From Candidatus Methanophagales archaeon (GTDB taxonomy: Archaea > Halobacteriota > Syntropharchaeia > Alkanophagales > Methanospirareceae), in NCBI GenBank assembly GCA_003336485.1, contig QENH01000197.1, forward strand, positions 1 through 57,946: DNA of 57,946 nt, in the 5' to 3' direction. The number at the start of each line of letters is the position of its first letter. Position 1 is the stretch's first letter. Shown here one piece after another: positions 49,271 to 57,946 of this stretch. Position numbers and translations under genes: made by a program. The notes beneath the pieces were generated by a model, which saw only the letters and a list, made by a program, of their open reading frames with translations, made no database searches and was not told the origin of the DNA.

Positions 49271-49951
49271 TTATATCAAATCGATGATCTCCCCCTTCAC
49301 ATAATTTATAAAATCGTCCTTGGTAGCCTTACTGAAAATAGTTATAACACCATTTCTTGTTAGCCCTACCACCGAGCCATACCGTTTAGATTTCAATACG
49401 ATATACCATATCTTCCCATGCTTCAAATGGTCTGCATACAGAGACGTATCCCCCAAATCAGAGCCATATAGCGATAGTTTTTTGATATTCGGTAGATTAA
49501 CATCATCGAAGAAGATTATCTTTGTATCCTCGAAGTTATCTTCATGAAACCGCTCAAATCGCGCTGGCTCTATCCGCACTTCCACTATCTTCCCCGCGGT
49601 TGTGAATAGTATTTTGCTCAACTGATTAGCGAGATTATTAGCCCGCGCTTTCTTATCCATAATCGTGAGTGCAATTTCACATCCTTGCGCTCGCAAAACG
49701 AAGAAGAAGGGCGCTTCCGAGGTGGTTGGTACCTGCACCCGCTCACCATGATGATAGACATCCAGAAGTTGATCCTGATTGAAAGTCCCATGCAAAGAAT
49801 CACCGACTAAACGCAGGTCCGTTATCTCAGTAATCAAGGTTATATCCGCATCTTCCAATTTCTCTTCTGATTTGAACCCTTTCAGCTTGGCTGCTATCCC
49901 TTGCAGGTCAATGTCCTCTTCAACCACGAATAATTTTCCTGCTAATACCAT
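49271..49951 (-). CDS. Conserved archaeal hypothetical protein
   Basis: A 226-residue soluble protein, upstream of the MutS-like gene by 8 bases and so likely its partner. It reads KLFVVEEDIDLQGIAAKLKGF, DADITLITEITDLRLVGDSLHGTFNQDQLLDVYHHGERVQVPTTSEAPFFFVLRAQG, then a second domain with NLPNIKKLSLYGSDLGDTSLYADHLKHGKIWYIVLKSKRYGSVVGLTRNGVITIF. I think I have seen relatives in methanogens but cannot name a family. Start ATG at 49951 follows TATA-like TTTATTTGATATAAA just before it. Confidence 0.7.
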   Translation of the reverse strand: MVLAGKLFVVEEDIDLQGIAAKLKGFKSEEKLEDADITLITEITDLRLVGDSLHGTFNQDQLLDVYHHGERVQVPTTSEAPFFFVLRAQGCEIALTIMDKKARANNLANQLSKILFTTAGKIVEVRIEPARFERFHEDNFEDTKIIFFDDVNLPNIKKLSLYGSDLGDTSLYADHLKHGKIWYIVLKSKRYGSVVGLTRNGVITIFSKATKDDFINYVKGEIIDLI

Positions 49952-50011
49952 GAGTCATATATAGTTTATATCAAATAAATAAGAAACCCCTTGAACTTTC
50001 ACACACTACGT

Positions 50012-50881
50012 TCATATCGTCTTATGTACACGCAAATCCAGGACCACGTGATACCGACAGGGTCCGACAGAGCGCACAATCCGCTGTTCTTCTAGTCCTA
50101 TCTCTACGGTCGTTCCAAACGCAGAATAGAGTATCTCTTTAGCCCGTTCAAACGCAGGACCGAATAACTCATTACCCCGCTTCCCTGTAGAAACGTCGTA
50201 ATAATGTATCATGCCATCCCCGTTATCCAAATTCAAAGCCCTTACCGCTAATGGCAAGAACGAATGCGCTTCTTCGGGTAGCGGCATGAGCACTCGATCT
50301 GCAACACCCTCTAACCGCTTCAGTTCCGCTCTCGCATCACCGAGAATTGGTATCACCTCCCCTTCTACCTTGTTCAAAGCCACATTCTCCGTCATGTACA
50401 GAACCGCATAGGGGTTCAGATCAATCGAATAAATTATCGTTTTTGGTTGCATCTTCGCTATGCGAATAGAGAAGCATCCAACCCCAGAAAACAGGTTTAT
50501 TATCGTTTCTCCCGGCGAAACCTTATCAGCAATCCGCATCCGCTCATATGAAAGACGAGGCGAGAAGAAAACGCGTTTTATGTCCACAGCGAAAACGCAG
50601 CCACTCTCTCTGTGCCGAGTTTCCAGATTATCATCACCCCAAATCACCTCCAGATCCCTTGTTCGATATAACTCATTGGTATAAGCGAAAAGCGGAAGAG
50701 CAGCGATTGTTCTCACACGAGGATATATCTTATACAGTGCAGTTGCGATAATCGCCTTTTTCGATTCGAATTCCGGCTGAATCTTTATGACGATTATGTC
50801 ACCAATGATGTCGCAAGATTTTGTCAGCCGGGTTAGCTCGTCACCTTTTAATACATCCTTCAAAGCTTCTTTTAGCTTCAT
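50012..50881 (-). CDS. trm5: tRNA (guanine-37-N1)-methyltransferase, Trm5 family
   Basis: A 289-residue SAM-dependent enzyme. The N-terminal D2 domain shows GDIIVIKIQPEFE. The SAM domain has NLFSGVGCFSIRIAKMQPKTIIYSIDLNPYAVLYMTENVALNKV, and DRVLMPLPEEAHSFLPLAVRAL carries the N-P-P/LPEEA-type catalytic loop (here MPLPEEA). The C-terminal VGPCRYHVVLDLRV is also typical. It makes m1G37 (needed to prevent frameshifting) or the intermediate to wyosine. It lacks the D1 domain of full-length archaeal Trm5b, so it may be Trm5a/Taw2-like. 10 bases separate it from the PAC2 gene. Confidence 0.88.
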   Translation of the reverse strand: MKLKEALKDVLKGDELTRLTKSCDIIGDIIVIKIQPEFESKKAIIATALYKIYPRVRTIAALPLFAYTNELYRTRDLEVIWGDDNLETRHRESGCVFAVDIKRVFFSPRLSYERMRIADKVSPGETIINLFSGVGCFSIRIAKMQPKTIIYSIDLNPYAVLYMTENVALNKVEGEVIPILGDARAELKRLEGVADRVLMPLPEEAHSFLPLAVRALNLDNGDGMIHYYDVSTGKRGNELFGPAFERAKEILYSAFGTTVEIGLEEQRIVRSVGPCRYHVVLDLRVHKTI

Positions 50882-50890
50882 GAATGCGAT

Positions 50891-51703
50891 TTACCCATAC
50901 ATATAGGGATCTGCTCCTACTCCTTCGCCCAGATAAGAAGCTCTCTCTTTTTGTTCTCTCATCTGCGCTTCAACGGCTTCTGCACTTTCCTCAAGCATCA
51001 CTTCTATCTTTGTCGTTTCTAATTCCAAGCCCGATAATCTCTTGAACGCTCTAAGAGCACCTGCACAAGCTCTCAGGTCTTCGGGATATTTACCGGTACC
51101 TAAAATGGCATAACTTTCTATCCCGAGCTTAGAAGCGAAACCCGGTACGAGCCCGGTCTTACGAATAATGGAATATCTACCGATATTCTTTCTCGTCATC
51201 TTCTTTGTTCTATTCGGGATTTCTTTCTTCGAGCCTTCGAAAAAGCCTATATATGCCTCTAGTTCTTCATCTTGCATCTTTCTGAAAGGCTCTTGTGTAG
51301 GCATGATTACACCCACGGTATAAAGCGCATTAACACAAAGCGCTTTTGATAGACAAGCCAACCCCGCAGCCTGTTTATAGGCAGTTTTTGGTATATATTC
51401 GGTCTCCAGATACTTACCGACATAGCAGAATAATCTCTTCTCTTCGCTGTACCAAATCTCGTCATGCGGGATTTCAAATTCTTCTTCTCGTACTTCCACC
51501 ATAGGCGGGAAGTTATAGGAATACAGGTCCAATATCTTCTCAGAATCATTTAAGAGCTCCTTTATGTGATACGGTATGACATTGCCCATAGGCGGGAATC
51601 CTGCGATCATGATATTGTCGTAACTCTTTATCCGCGTTTTAAACTTGCTCTCATCTGCGTTCCAATAAACGGTAAATTCTTTGATCTCAAATTCTTCGTC
51701 CAT
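50891..51703 (-). CDS. PAC2-family protein (proteasome assembly chaperone-like)
   Basis: A protein of about 270 residues. YDNIMIAGFPPMGNVIPYHIKELL is the PAC2 start (AGFPGxG-type). KQAAGLACLSKALCVNALYTVGVIMPTQEP, GLVPGFASKLGIESYAILGTGKYPEDLRACAGALRAFKRLSGLEL and the glutamate-rich C-terminus complete the fold. In archaea PacA/PacB homologues are thought to assist proteasome assembly, though many PAC2 proteins are uncharacterised. I start at ATG 51703; a GTG two codons upstream is possible. Upstream of trm5 by 10 bases in one operon. Confidence 0.85.
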   Translation of the reverse strand: MDEEFEIKEFTVYWNADESKFKTRIKSYDNIMIAGFPPMGNVIPYHIKELLNDSEKILDLYSYNFPPMVEVREEEFEIPHDEIWYSEEKRLFCYVGKYLETEYIPKTAYKQAAGLACLSKALCVNALYTVGVIMPTQEPFRKMQDEELEAYIGFFEGSKKEIPNRTKKMTRKNIGRYSIIRKTGLVPGFASKLGIESYAILGTGKYPEDLRACAGALRAFKRLSGLELETTKIEVMLEESAEAVEAQMREQKERASYLGEGVGADPYMYG

Positions 51704-51804
51704 ATTCACGTCCGCTTTTAGCGTTATTTATTCTCTTTTCCCGATTCAATAATCGCATTTTATATTAATTACTACATTAGGCTAATTAGATAAATAATAA
51801 GCAA

Positions 51805-52995
51805 ATGAAATCAGAGAGGTATGACGTTGTTGTTGTGGGTGCAGGACCCGCGGGCAGCGTAACAGCGAAAACCGCTGCTGAGCATGGATTAGATGTCCTT
51901 TTAATAGAACGTAACCAAGAGATAGGCGTGCCGGTGAAATGTGCGGAGGGCGTGAGTAAGGATATCGAGAAGTTTGTAGTTCCAGATAAGAAATGGGTAT
52001 CAGCGGTAGTGAAAGGTGCGAACATATACAGTCCCGATGGCACGAAGGTAGCTATGGCCGGCAATAAAATGGAAGACGTGGGGTATGTGCTCGAGCGGCG
52101 GATATTTGATAAGTTTCTTGCTTGTGAAGCTGCACGTGCAGGCGCTGATGTGAGAGTTAAAACAGAAGCATATGGCATCATTAAGAGAAAGGGTATGCAA
52201 AAGGCGTTTATGTTCGCTCTCGGGGTAAGAATACAGGTATATTTGCTCATGTCGTGGTTGGTGCGGATGGTGTAGAGTCAATGGTGGACAGGTGGGCAGG
52301 AATTGACACGAGGCTGCCAGCACATAATATTTCTGTGGGTGCAGAGTATCCAATGTGGAATGTAGAACCAAACAATGATTACTTGGATTTTTTCTTAGGC
52401 TGTGAAATTGCACCAAAAGGCTATGCATGGGTATTTCCAAAAGGTGACAATTGTGCAAATGTAGGTATTCTGATGGAGGGAAATCATATCTAGAGAAAAG
52501 CACCGCGCGATTGATTATCTGAATGCTTTTGTGCGTGACAAGTTCCCCTATGGGACGGTCATGGCAGAGCTATACGGCGCTGTACCGTTGAGCGGAGCAC
52601 AAAACGAAAACGTAGCAGGATGACTTATTTTAGTTGGCGATGCTGCGAGACAGGTCAATCCTTTGACCGGTGGTGGCATACTATATGCAATGCAAGCAGG
52701 AGAAATAGCAGGCGAAGTGATCGCGGAGGCAGTGCAGGGAAAAGATTTTTCAAAAAGGAAATTGTTAGAATACGATAGAAGATGGAAAAGCGAGTTTGAA
52801 AAACTGCTGGAAACCGGGTTGAAAGCAAAGGAATTGTTCTCTAATCTTTCAGATGAAGACCTCAACATGCTAGCTCATTCTTTAGATGGCGTAAAAATAA
52901 ATGTGTTTACTCCGTGGTCACTGTTGAGGGCATTAATTAATAAAGCAGAATCCAAAGATGCTATTCAAGCTGGCGAAGGTGCTCTTCTAAGTTAA
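51805..52995 (+). pseudogene. Geranylgeranyl reductase, broken tandem copy
   Basis: Almost the full length of the intact gene at 53049, at high nucleotide similarity, but damaged in three places. A one-base loss near 52185 (AAAGAGAA became AAGAGAAA) shifts the frame. A compensating insertion-like change near 52480 restores it after a stop in the shifted frame (TAG at 52491). A TGA at 52621 then replaces the GGT codon of the intact copy. FAD motif [18 protein letters not shown] is intact in the first part. It is dead unless assembled wrongly. Upstream sequence (ATAATAAGCAAATGAAA) is also duplicated, so the unit of duplication includes the promoter. Confidence 0.85.
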
Positions 52996-53048
52996 TGAAG
53001 CTTTTATATTAATTAATACATTAAGATAATGAAATATATATTAAGCAA

Positions 53049-54230
53049 ATGAAAGAGGAAAGGCATGACATTGTTGTTGTGGGTGCAGGACCCGGGGGTA
53101 GCCTAACAGCGAAAACCGCTGCTGAGCATGGATTAGATGTACTTTTAATAGAACGGAATCAAGAGATAGGCGTGCCTGTGAAATGCGCAGAGGGCGTGAG
53201 TAAGGATATAGAGAAGTTCGTAGTTCCAGACAAGAAATGGGTATCTGCAATAGTAAAAGGTGCGAACATATACAGTCCCGATGGCACGAAAGTGGTTATG
53301 GCCGGCGATAAACTGGAAGAGGTGGGGTATGTGCTCGAGCGGCGATTATTTGATAAGTTCCTTGCAAGCGAAGCTGCACGAGCAGGCGCAGATATAAGAG
53401 TTAAAACAGAAGCTTATGACGTCATTAAAGAGAACGGGCATGTAAAGGGCGTTTATACTCACTCTATGGGTGAGGACAGACGCATATTTGCTCATGTCGT
53501 GGTTGGTGCAGATGGTGTCGAGTCGAAAGTAGGTAGATGGGCGGGGATTGACACGAGACTGCCACCACATAATATTTCTGTGGGTGCTGAGTACCTGATG
53601 TGCAATATAGAACCAAACGAGAACTTTTCGGAATTCTACATGGGCAGCGAAGTTGCACCAAAAGGCTATGTATGGGTATTTCCAAAAGGCGGCAATTGCG
53701 CAAATGTAGGTATTGGGATAGGAGGAGACACGTCAGGCGAAAATCACCGCGCGGTTGACTATCTGAATAGATTTGTGCGTAATAAGTTCCCCGATGGAAA
53801 GATCATGGCGGAGATGTACGGTGCGGTGCCGCTGAGCGGCCCACCAGACGAAAACGTAGCAGATGGTATTATTTTAGTTGGCGATGCTGCGAGACAGGTC
53901 AATCCATTGACCGGAGGTGGCATACTATATGCAATGCTAGCAGGAGAAATAGCAGCAAATGTGATTGCGGAGGCAGTACAGGGAAATGATTTTTCAAAGC
54001 GGAAATTGTCAGAATATGATGAAAGATGGAAACTTGAATTCGGGAAGCGGCTGGAAACGGGCTTAAAAGCAAAGGAGTTCTTCTTTGATCGTTCTGATGA
54101 CGATCTCAACACGCTTGCTCATTCTTTAAAGGGCGTAGAAATAGAGGAGATGACGCCGTGGGCACTGTTGATGGAATTAATAACGCAAAATCCAAAGATG
54201 CTGGTCGAACTGGCGAAGGAGCTATTCTAA
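53049..54230 (+). CDS. Digeranylgeranylglycerophospholipid reductase
   Basis: A 393-residue flavoprotein that saturates the isoprenoid chains of archaeal lipids. [43 protein letters not shown] is the FAD-binding start with the family's CAEG site; [44 protein letters not shown] and IILVGDAARQVNPLTGGGILYAMLAGEIAANVI complete it. About 390 residues is normal. It is followed 4 bases later by the UDP-glucose dehydrogenase, so they are cotranscribed. A broken copy lies 54 bases upstream. Confidence 0.95.
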   Translation: MKEERHDIVVVGAGPGGSLTAKTAAEHGLDVLLIERNQEIGVPVKCAEGVSKDIEKFVVPDKKWVSAIVKGANIYSPDGTKVVMAGDKLEEVGYVLERRLFDKFLASEAARAGADIRVKTEAYDVIKENGHVKGVYTHSMGEDRRIFAHVVVGADGVESKVGRWAGIDTRLPPHNISVGAEYLMCNIEPNENFSEFYMGSEVAPKGYVWVFPKGGNCANVGIGIGGDTSGENHRAVDYLNRFVRNKFPDGKIMAEMYGAVPLSGPPDENVADGIILVGDAARQVNPLTGGGILYAMLAGEIAANVIAEAVQGNDFSKRKLSEYDERWKLEFGKRLETGLKAKEFFFDRSDDDLNTLAHSLKGVEIEEMTPWALLMELITQNPKMLVELAKELF

Positions 54231-54234
54231 TATA

Positions 54235-55500
54235 ATGAAAATCGCAGTAATCGGGTGTGGCTATGTTGGCACGGTAACAGGAGCGGGTTTTGCAGAGCTT
54301 GGTCATGATGTGATATTGGTCGATGTAGATGAGACCAAGGTGAATTTGCTGAATTTGGCACGATCACCGATATTTGAGCCGGGACTGGAAGAGCTAATAA
54401 TAAAAAATAAGGTGCGGCTTCACGCAACTGTGAACTTTCGGGCGGCAATTGAGAGCTCTGATCTATCATTTATATGCGTGGGCACACCCTCTGATGAAGA
54501 TGCTTCTATTGATCTCAAATACGTCAAGTCGGCTGCCGAGAATATTGGTGAAGCGCTTAAGAAGAAGACGAATTTTCATCTGGTGGTTGTCAAGAGCACC
54601 GTTGTACCGGGCACCACAGAAGAAGTTGTAAAACAGACACTAGAAAGAATCACTAATAAGGCTGCTTTTACTGATTTCGGAGTTGCAATGAATCCTGAAT
54701 TCCTACGCGAAGGCAATGCCGTTGGCGATTTCCTCAAGCCGGATAGAATCGTTTTGGGTGCAGAAGATGAGCGTTCAAAGACAATTCTGGCTGAGCTTTA
54801 CAATGCATTTGAGTGCCCGAAACTGATTACAGATATAAAGACGGCAGAGATGATCAAATACGTCAGTAATTCGTTCCTTGCCACTAAAATCAGCTTTGCC
54901 AATGAAGTAGGTAATATGTGTAAAAGATTAGGTATTGATACCTACGATGTATTCAAGGGCGTGGGTCTGGACAATAGAATAAACAAATCATTTTTCAGAG
55001 CAGGTATTGGATTTGGTGGCTCATGCTTTCCAAAAGATGTCATGGCGTTGATAGCAAAAGCAGAGGCACTTGGCGTGATCCCGAAAATACTTAAAGCGGT
55101 GGTTAGTATGAACAATGAACAGCCGTTGAACTTGATAGAACTGCTCAAGAAGCATATTCCTGATTTGAAAGGTAGAACGATAGGCGTTTTAGGCTTGGCG
55201 TTCAAGCCAGACACCGACGATATAAGAGAGAGCAGAGCAATACCTATTGTCGCGAAATTGATAGAAGAGGGTGCCACAGTTAAGGCTTACGATCCCAAGG
55301 CGATGGATACATTCAAAGAGCTTTTTCCTCTGATAGAGTATGTTCCTCCGGAAGATGTGCTTAACACCGATGCCGTGTTGATAGTAACCGAATGGCAAGA
55401 GTTCGAGAATTTAACTTATACTGGCAGGATTGTGATAGATGGTAGATTGATCGCGAAGGCGCGAAAAGAGGCGGAAATATATGAGGGTGTGTGCTGGTAA
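54235..55500 (+). CDS. UDP-glucose 6-dehydrogenase family
   Basis: A 421-residue enzyme. MKIAVIGCGYVGTVTGAGFAELGHDVILVDVDETKV is the NAD motif; FLREGNAVGDFLKPDRIVLGAEDE, TAEMIKYVSNSFLATKISFANEVGNM and GIGFGGSCFPKDVMAL (with the catalytic Cys) are family hallmarks. It oxidises UDP-glucose to UDP-glucuronate twice over, or a related UDP-sugar. The product would feed surface glycan synthesis along with the oxidoreductase at 43.6 kb. Alternative identity: UDP-ManNAc dehydrogenase. Cotranscribed with the reductase upstream. Confidence 0.93.
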   Translation: MKIAVIGCGYVGTVTGAGFAELGHDVILVDVDETKVNLLNLARSPIFEPGLEELIIKNKVRLHATVNFRAAIESSDLSFICVGTPSDEDASIDLKYVKSAAENIGEALKKKTNFHLVVVKSTVVPGTTEEVVKQTLERITNKAAFTDFGVAMNPEFLREGNAVGDFLKPDRIVLGAEDERSKTILAELYNAFECPKLITDIKTAEMIKYVSNSFLATKISFANEVGNMCKRLGIDTYDVFKGVGLDNRINKSFFRAGIGFGGSCFPKDVMALIAKAEALGVIPKILKAVVSMNNEQPLNLIELLKKHIPDLKGRTIGVLGLAFKPDTDDIRESRAIPIVAKLIEEGATVKAYDPKAMDTFKELFPLIEYVPPEDVLNTDAVLIVTEWQEFENLTYTGRIVIDGRLIAKARKEAEIYEGVCW

Positions 55501-55533
55501 TAGATATACAGTAAATTATAAAGTGCGAAAAAA

Positions 55534-56436
55534 ATGAGGCAGATAGCATTCTATGGTAAAGGTGGCATAGGGAAGTCAACAATATCATCCAATATCGCCG
55601 CGGCATACGCCGAACGTGGGCTTAATACCCTTATGATTGGATGCGACCCCAAGTCAGATTGCACGAGAAACTTGTGCGGTGAGGTCGAGATACCAACCAT
55701 TCTTGATGTATCACGCGATAAGGAAATAGAGCGGTTTGGACTAGAAGAGCTAGTAGAAGGAAATAAAATCAAACTAGACGAAATCATATACAAAGGTTAT
55801 AGCGGTGTGTATTGCAGCGAGTGTGGCGGCCCAAAGCCGGGTTTCGGCTGTGCAGGCAGAGGCGTAATCGTTGCCATTGATTTGCTAAAGCGATTGAAGA
55901 TCTTCGAGGAACTAAAGCCCGATGTTGTGATATACGATGTACTTGGCGATGTTGTATGTGGCGGTTTTGCGATGCCATTGAGGAAGGGTTTGGCAGATGA
56001 AGTATATGTAGTAACATCGGTGGATTATCTTGCTGTTTACGCAGCAAACAATATCTGCAAAGGTATCGGCGAGTTCGCAGATAAAGGTGGATCGCCATTA
56101 GGCGGCATCATCTATAATGTTCGGGGTATGCTAGATGACGAGGCGGTCGTTTCCGATTTCGCTGAACAGGTTGGGTCACAAATTATTGGGCATATTCCTA
56201 ATGCATATCTGATCGCGGAAGCAGAGATAGAAGGTAAAACAGTAATAGAATATGCACCAGATAGCGAAATAGCCAATTTGTTCCGGAAGTTAGCTCAGGG
56301 TATCTACACTAACACGTTAACTTCTGTTCCTACACCATTAGAACAGAAAGAGATGATGAAAATAGGACAATTAATCAGGAAGAGGACGAAAGAGAAGTAT
56401 AAGCGTAGAGCAAGCGATATAAATACTAACTTTTAA
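55534..56436 (+). CDS. cfbC: NifH-like reductase, probably CfbC (coenzyme F430 synthesis)
   Basis: A 300-residue P-loop iron-sulfur protein. [17 protein letters not shown] (Walker A at 8-16), CDPKSDCTR, Cys106 in FGCAGRG and Cys142 in VVCGGFAMP bind the shared 4Fe-4S cluster of the dimer. Residues follow the NifH family but with short, group-IV-like spacing and no nif genes nearby. In methanogens and ANME archaea this type is CfbC, which with CfbD reduces and cyclises Ni-sirohydrochlorin diamide. CfbD is not in the window. The radical SAM gene 48 bases downstream may be linked. A diazotrophic NifH is less likely. Confidence 0.75.
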   Translation: MRQIAFYGKGGIGKSTISSNIAAAYAERGLNTLMIGCDPKSDCTRNLCGEVEIPTILDVSRDKEIERFGLEELVEGNKIKLDEIIYKGYSGVYCSECGGPKPGFGCAGRGVIVAIDLLKRLKIFEELKPDVVIYDVLGDVVCGGFAMPLRKGLADEVYVVTSVDYLAVYAANNICKGIGEFADKGGSPLGGIIYNVRGMLDDEAVVSDFAEQVGSQIIGHIPNAYLIAEAEIEGKTVIEYAPDSEIANLFRKLAQGIYTNTLTSVPTPLEQKEMMKIGQLIRKRTKEKYKRRASDINTNF

Positions 56437-56484
56437 ATCCCAAATGGTGTTTGTTTAGCAAACCACAAGATTACACTAATTTTT

Positions 56485-57168
56485 ATGAAAATATCTTATC
56501 TATCATTATCAGAAAGAAGGTGCACTATCCAGTTTTACGGCTGCAACTTCAAATGTAAAGCATGCTTCGCACAGAACAAAACGAACCGATACACAGAAGT
56601 AACGCCTGTGCAATTGATAACAGAAATCAAACAATTTGATCCGGGCGAGGTCATGTTAGCCGGTGGAGAACCTACACTATACAGAAAAGAGCTGATAGAG
56701 TTTATTAAAATGTACGATAGAAAGACAATCCTCACTACTAACGGCTCACTTTTAGATGGTGCATTCATAAGTGAAATGGAGAATACATGTCTAAACGAGA
56801 TACATATAGACCTCAAGGCATTTTCTACTAAATTACACGAGTGGTATACAGGATGCTCAAATCAGATGGTTTTTGATGCTATAGCGCTACTAAACATGAG
56901 TGATTTGGATTTCGAAGTGATGACCGTCTTTATTCCTGGCATTATTGATACAGATGAGATAGAGAAAATAGCGGAGTTCATAGCGGGCATTGGAAACAAA
57001 ATAAGATATAAAATCATACGATATGTCCCTATTGGCAATATATCACGGAGACCAACAGAGGCGGATATTAATGGTGCTGTGACAATCGCTAAAGAATATC
57101 TTAGCAACGTTACTTCCTCGTTGGAAGAGCGCACACACCCATTAAAAAGTGTTCGTGTGCGAATCTGA
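56485..57168 (+). CDS. Radical SAM protein
   Basis: A 227-residue radical SAM enzyme. YGCNFKCKACF carries the CxxxCxxC cluster motif (C20, C24, C27); EVMLAGGEPTLYRKELIEFI is the GGE motif that holds SAM; NEIHIDLKAFSTKLHEWYTG follows. It is the small size of activase or PFL-activating-like proteins and lacks an extra iron-sulfur C-terminal domain. Its target is not clear. The nearness to CfbC (48 bases) hints at a joint role, but I know of no established radical SAM partner for CfbC, so this stays open. Confidence 0.85.
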   Translation: MKISYLSLSERRCTIQFYGCNFKCKACFAQNKTNRYTEVTPVQLITEIKQFDPGEVMLAGGEPTLYRKELIEFIKMYDRKTILTTNGSLLDGAFISEMENTCLNEIHIDLKAFSTKLHEWYTGCSNQMVFDAIALLNMSDLDFEVMTVFIPGIIDTDEIEKIAEFIAGIGNKIRYKIIRYVPIGNISRRPTEADINGAVTIAKEYLSNVTSSLEERTHPLKSVRVRI

Positions 57169-57507
57169 GCTTGAATGCAATTAAGAAAGTTCTATGAAAG
57201 AAATATTTATCTGTAAGTACAGGTTTTTTGAGGCGTGGAGGTGAGGTTGTATACTCTTCTCTCCTCGCTCCTTTTTGAAACTTTGCGGGGACAAAATTCT
57301 TGTTTTCCGATTTTAATGCTTATCACAGATTTTTGACAAAAAAAATGCTTGATTTATTTCTATTCTACTGGTTTCTTTTCTCATTTTTACCTGACTTTTT
57401 TTCTCTATTTCACGAATGGAGCTATTATACTGGATATTTTCGAGAAGAAAAGAAATAGAAAAGCTTTTATACTGATTCGACCTATTTAATGGTTACCTTA
57501 AAGAGAG
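57169..57507 (+). other. Intergenic region with the left end of the IS200 element
   Basis: No gene. GAAACTTTGCGGGGACAAAATTCTTG near 57278-57303 matches the start of the remnant at 24958. A GAGGTGAG and CTCTCCTCGC pair at 57239-57268 can form an imperfect hairpin, as expected at an IS200 end. GCTTTTATACT near 57463 is a TATA-like box for tnpA. No -10/-35 type signals are expected in this lineage. Confidence 0.45.
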
Positions 57508-57946
57508 ATGGGCGAAGTGAAAGCGAAGAAGGATGTGGTAACAAGGCATGATCTCCGTCATGACCGACATACGGTCTCGTTGCTGACCGACCACTTAGTA
57601 TTTTCGCCGAAGTATCGCGGGAAGGTATTGGAAGGTGAAGTAGCGGAAGCGGCAGAGGAAATCATTCGGGAAACCTGCAAAGAGCTCGATATTGAAATTA
57701 TCGATATGGCGATGAATGTAGACCATGTTCATATTTTCATAAAAAACCCTTTTAGAAAAAGCGTTTACGGAAAAATGCTTCGCAGCCCGCCGAAATATTC
57801 TGTTAGCTGGATAGCGAAGCGGCTAAAGGGTAGAAGTAGTAAGCTGTTGAGGGATCAATTTCCACAGCTTAAGGAGTGGTGCCCGGGACACCTGTGGGCT
57901 CCAAGTTGTTATCATGGCTCGGTAGGGCATGGCTGGGAAGTGGTGG
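57508..57946 (+). CDS. tnpA: IS200/IS605-family TnpA transposase (partial, runs off the window)
   Basis: The first 146 codons of a HUH single-strand transposase. TVSLLTDHLVFSPKYRGKVLEG is the family start, ELDIEIIDMAMNVDHVHIFIKNPFRKSV holds the HUH pair (HVH), and CPGHLWAPSCYHGSVGHGWEVV leads to the helix with the catalytic Tyr, which lies just past the window edge (seen as EKYISGQ in the 25-kb remnant). The start ATG at 57508 has GAGAG close upstream. It has a longer N-terminus than most IS200 TnpA (about 30 extra residues). Confidence 0.9.
   Translation, partial: MGEVKAKKDVVTRHDLRHDRHTVSLLTDHLVFSPKYRGKVLEGEVAEAAEEIIRETCKELDIEIIDMAMNVDHVHIFIKNPFRKSVYGKMLRSPPKYSVSWIAKRLKGRSSKLLRDQFPQLKEWCPGHLWAPSCYHGSVGHGWEVV

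Noticed and set aside
55534-56436. Nitrogenase reductase NifH for nitrogen fixation
   Set aside because: No nifD/K/E/N genes follow; sequence type and lineage fit CfbC better.
1-57946. CRISPR arrays
   Set aside because: No set of 25-40 base repeats with unique spacers is visible; all repeats found are 7-10 bp tandem units or single inverted repeats. No cas genes.

Overview
The window reads as the chromosome of a euryarchaeon of the methanogen/ANME type. The evidence is gene content: RadA, MCM, archaeal ProS, a tRNAHis guanylyltransferase, RNase P proteins Pop5 and Rpp30, Trm5, mevalonate kinase, geranylgeranyl reductase and archaetidylserine decarboxylase. CofD (coenzyme F420) and a CfbC-type NifH homologue (coenzyme F430) point to methanogenesis or its reversal. 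Placement near ANME-1 (Methanophagales/Syntropharchaeia) is my inference. TATA-like boxes and frequent GTG starts also fit an archaeon.

Layout. 1-0.4 kb: 5' part of radA, cut by the window edge. 0.5-8.6 kb: accessory region with an IS481-like element, two small membrane or unknown proteins, two candidate structured RNAs, remnants of an AIPR-type protein and an alpha/beta hydrolase, a GT2/membrane protein/GT4 cassette, and a truncated IS1182-like transposase. 8.6-14.7 kb: an RHH regulator, an unknown gene and mcm in one overlapping operon, several unknown small genes, a MITE-like element and a winged-helix protein. 14.8-21.4 kb: core genes (proS, SIS protein, asd, pcm, KH protein, cofD, release-factor-like protein). 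21.4-28.8 kb: second accessory stretch with a dead IS481-like copy, a membrane protein gene interrupted by an in-frame TAG, a PMT-family mannosyltransferase, an internally deleted IS200 copy, GtrA, and a large SIR2-STAND-TPR protein that looks like a defence gene.

28.9-36.6 kb: GT-C-like membrane protein, tRNA(CAT), Thg1, PRC-barrel protein, site-2 protease, the RNase P pair, HAD phosphatase and mevalonate kinase. 36.6-43.4 kb: secreted-protein cluster with two clostripain-like (C11) peptidases and debris sharing a CFIATAAYG C-terminal module. 43.6-57.2 kb: sugar-nucleotide oxidoreductase, uracil-DNA glycosylase, ArgH, MutS-like ATPase, Trm5, PAC2 protein, a tandem geranylgeranyl reductase pair (first copy broken), UDP-glucose dehydrogenase, CfbC-like NifH and a radical SAM protein. 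The window ends inside an IS200 transposase.

Themes. Three members of one four-TM membrane family (EY-R-L-EI N-terminus) occur within 21 kb. Glycosylation genes recur (GT2, GT4, PMT, GtrA, GT-C, Gfo/Idh, UDP-glucose dehydrogenase) and probably serve surface glycan or glycoprotein synthesis. Intergenic regions carry short 7-10 bp tandem repeats. The most interesting leads are the SIR2-STAND gene with a nearly identical TPR duplication and a nested inverted repeat upstream, the two candidate RNAs at 1.84 and 4.04 kb, the palindromes flanking an unknown gene beside mcm, and the GGM-for-GGQ release-factor homologue.
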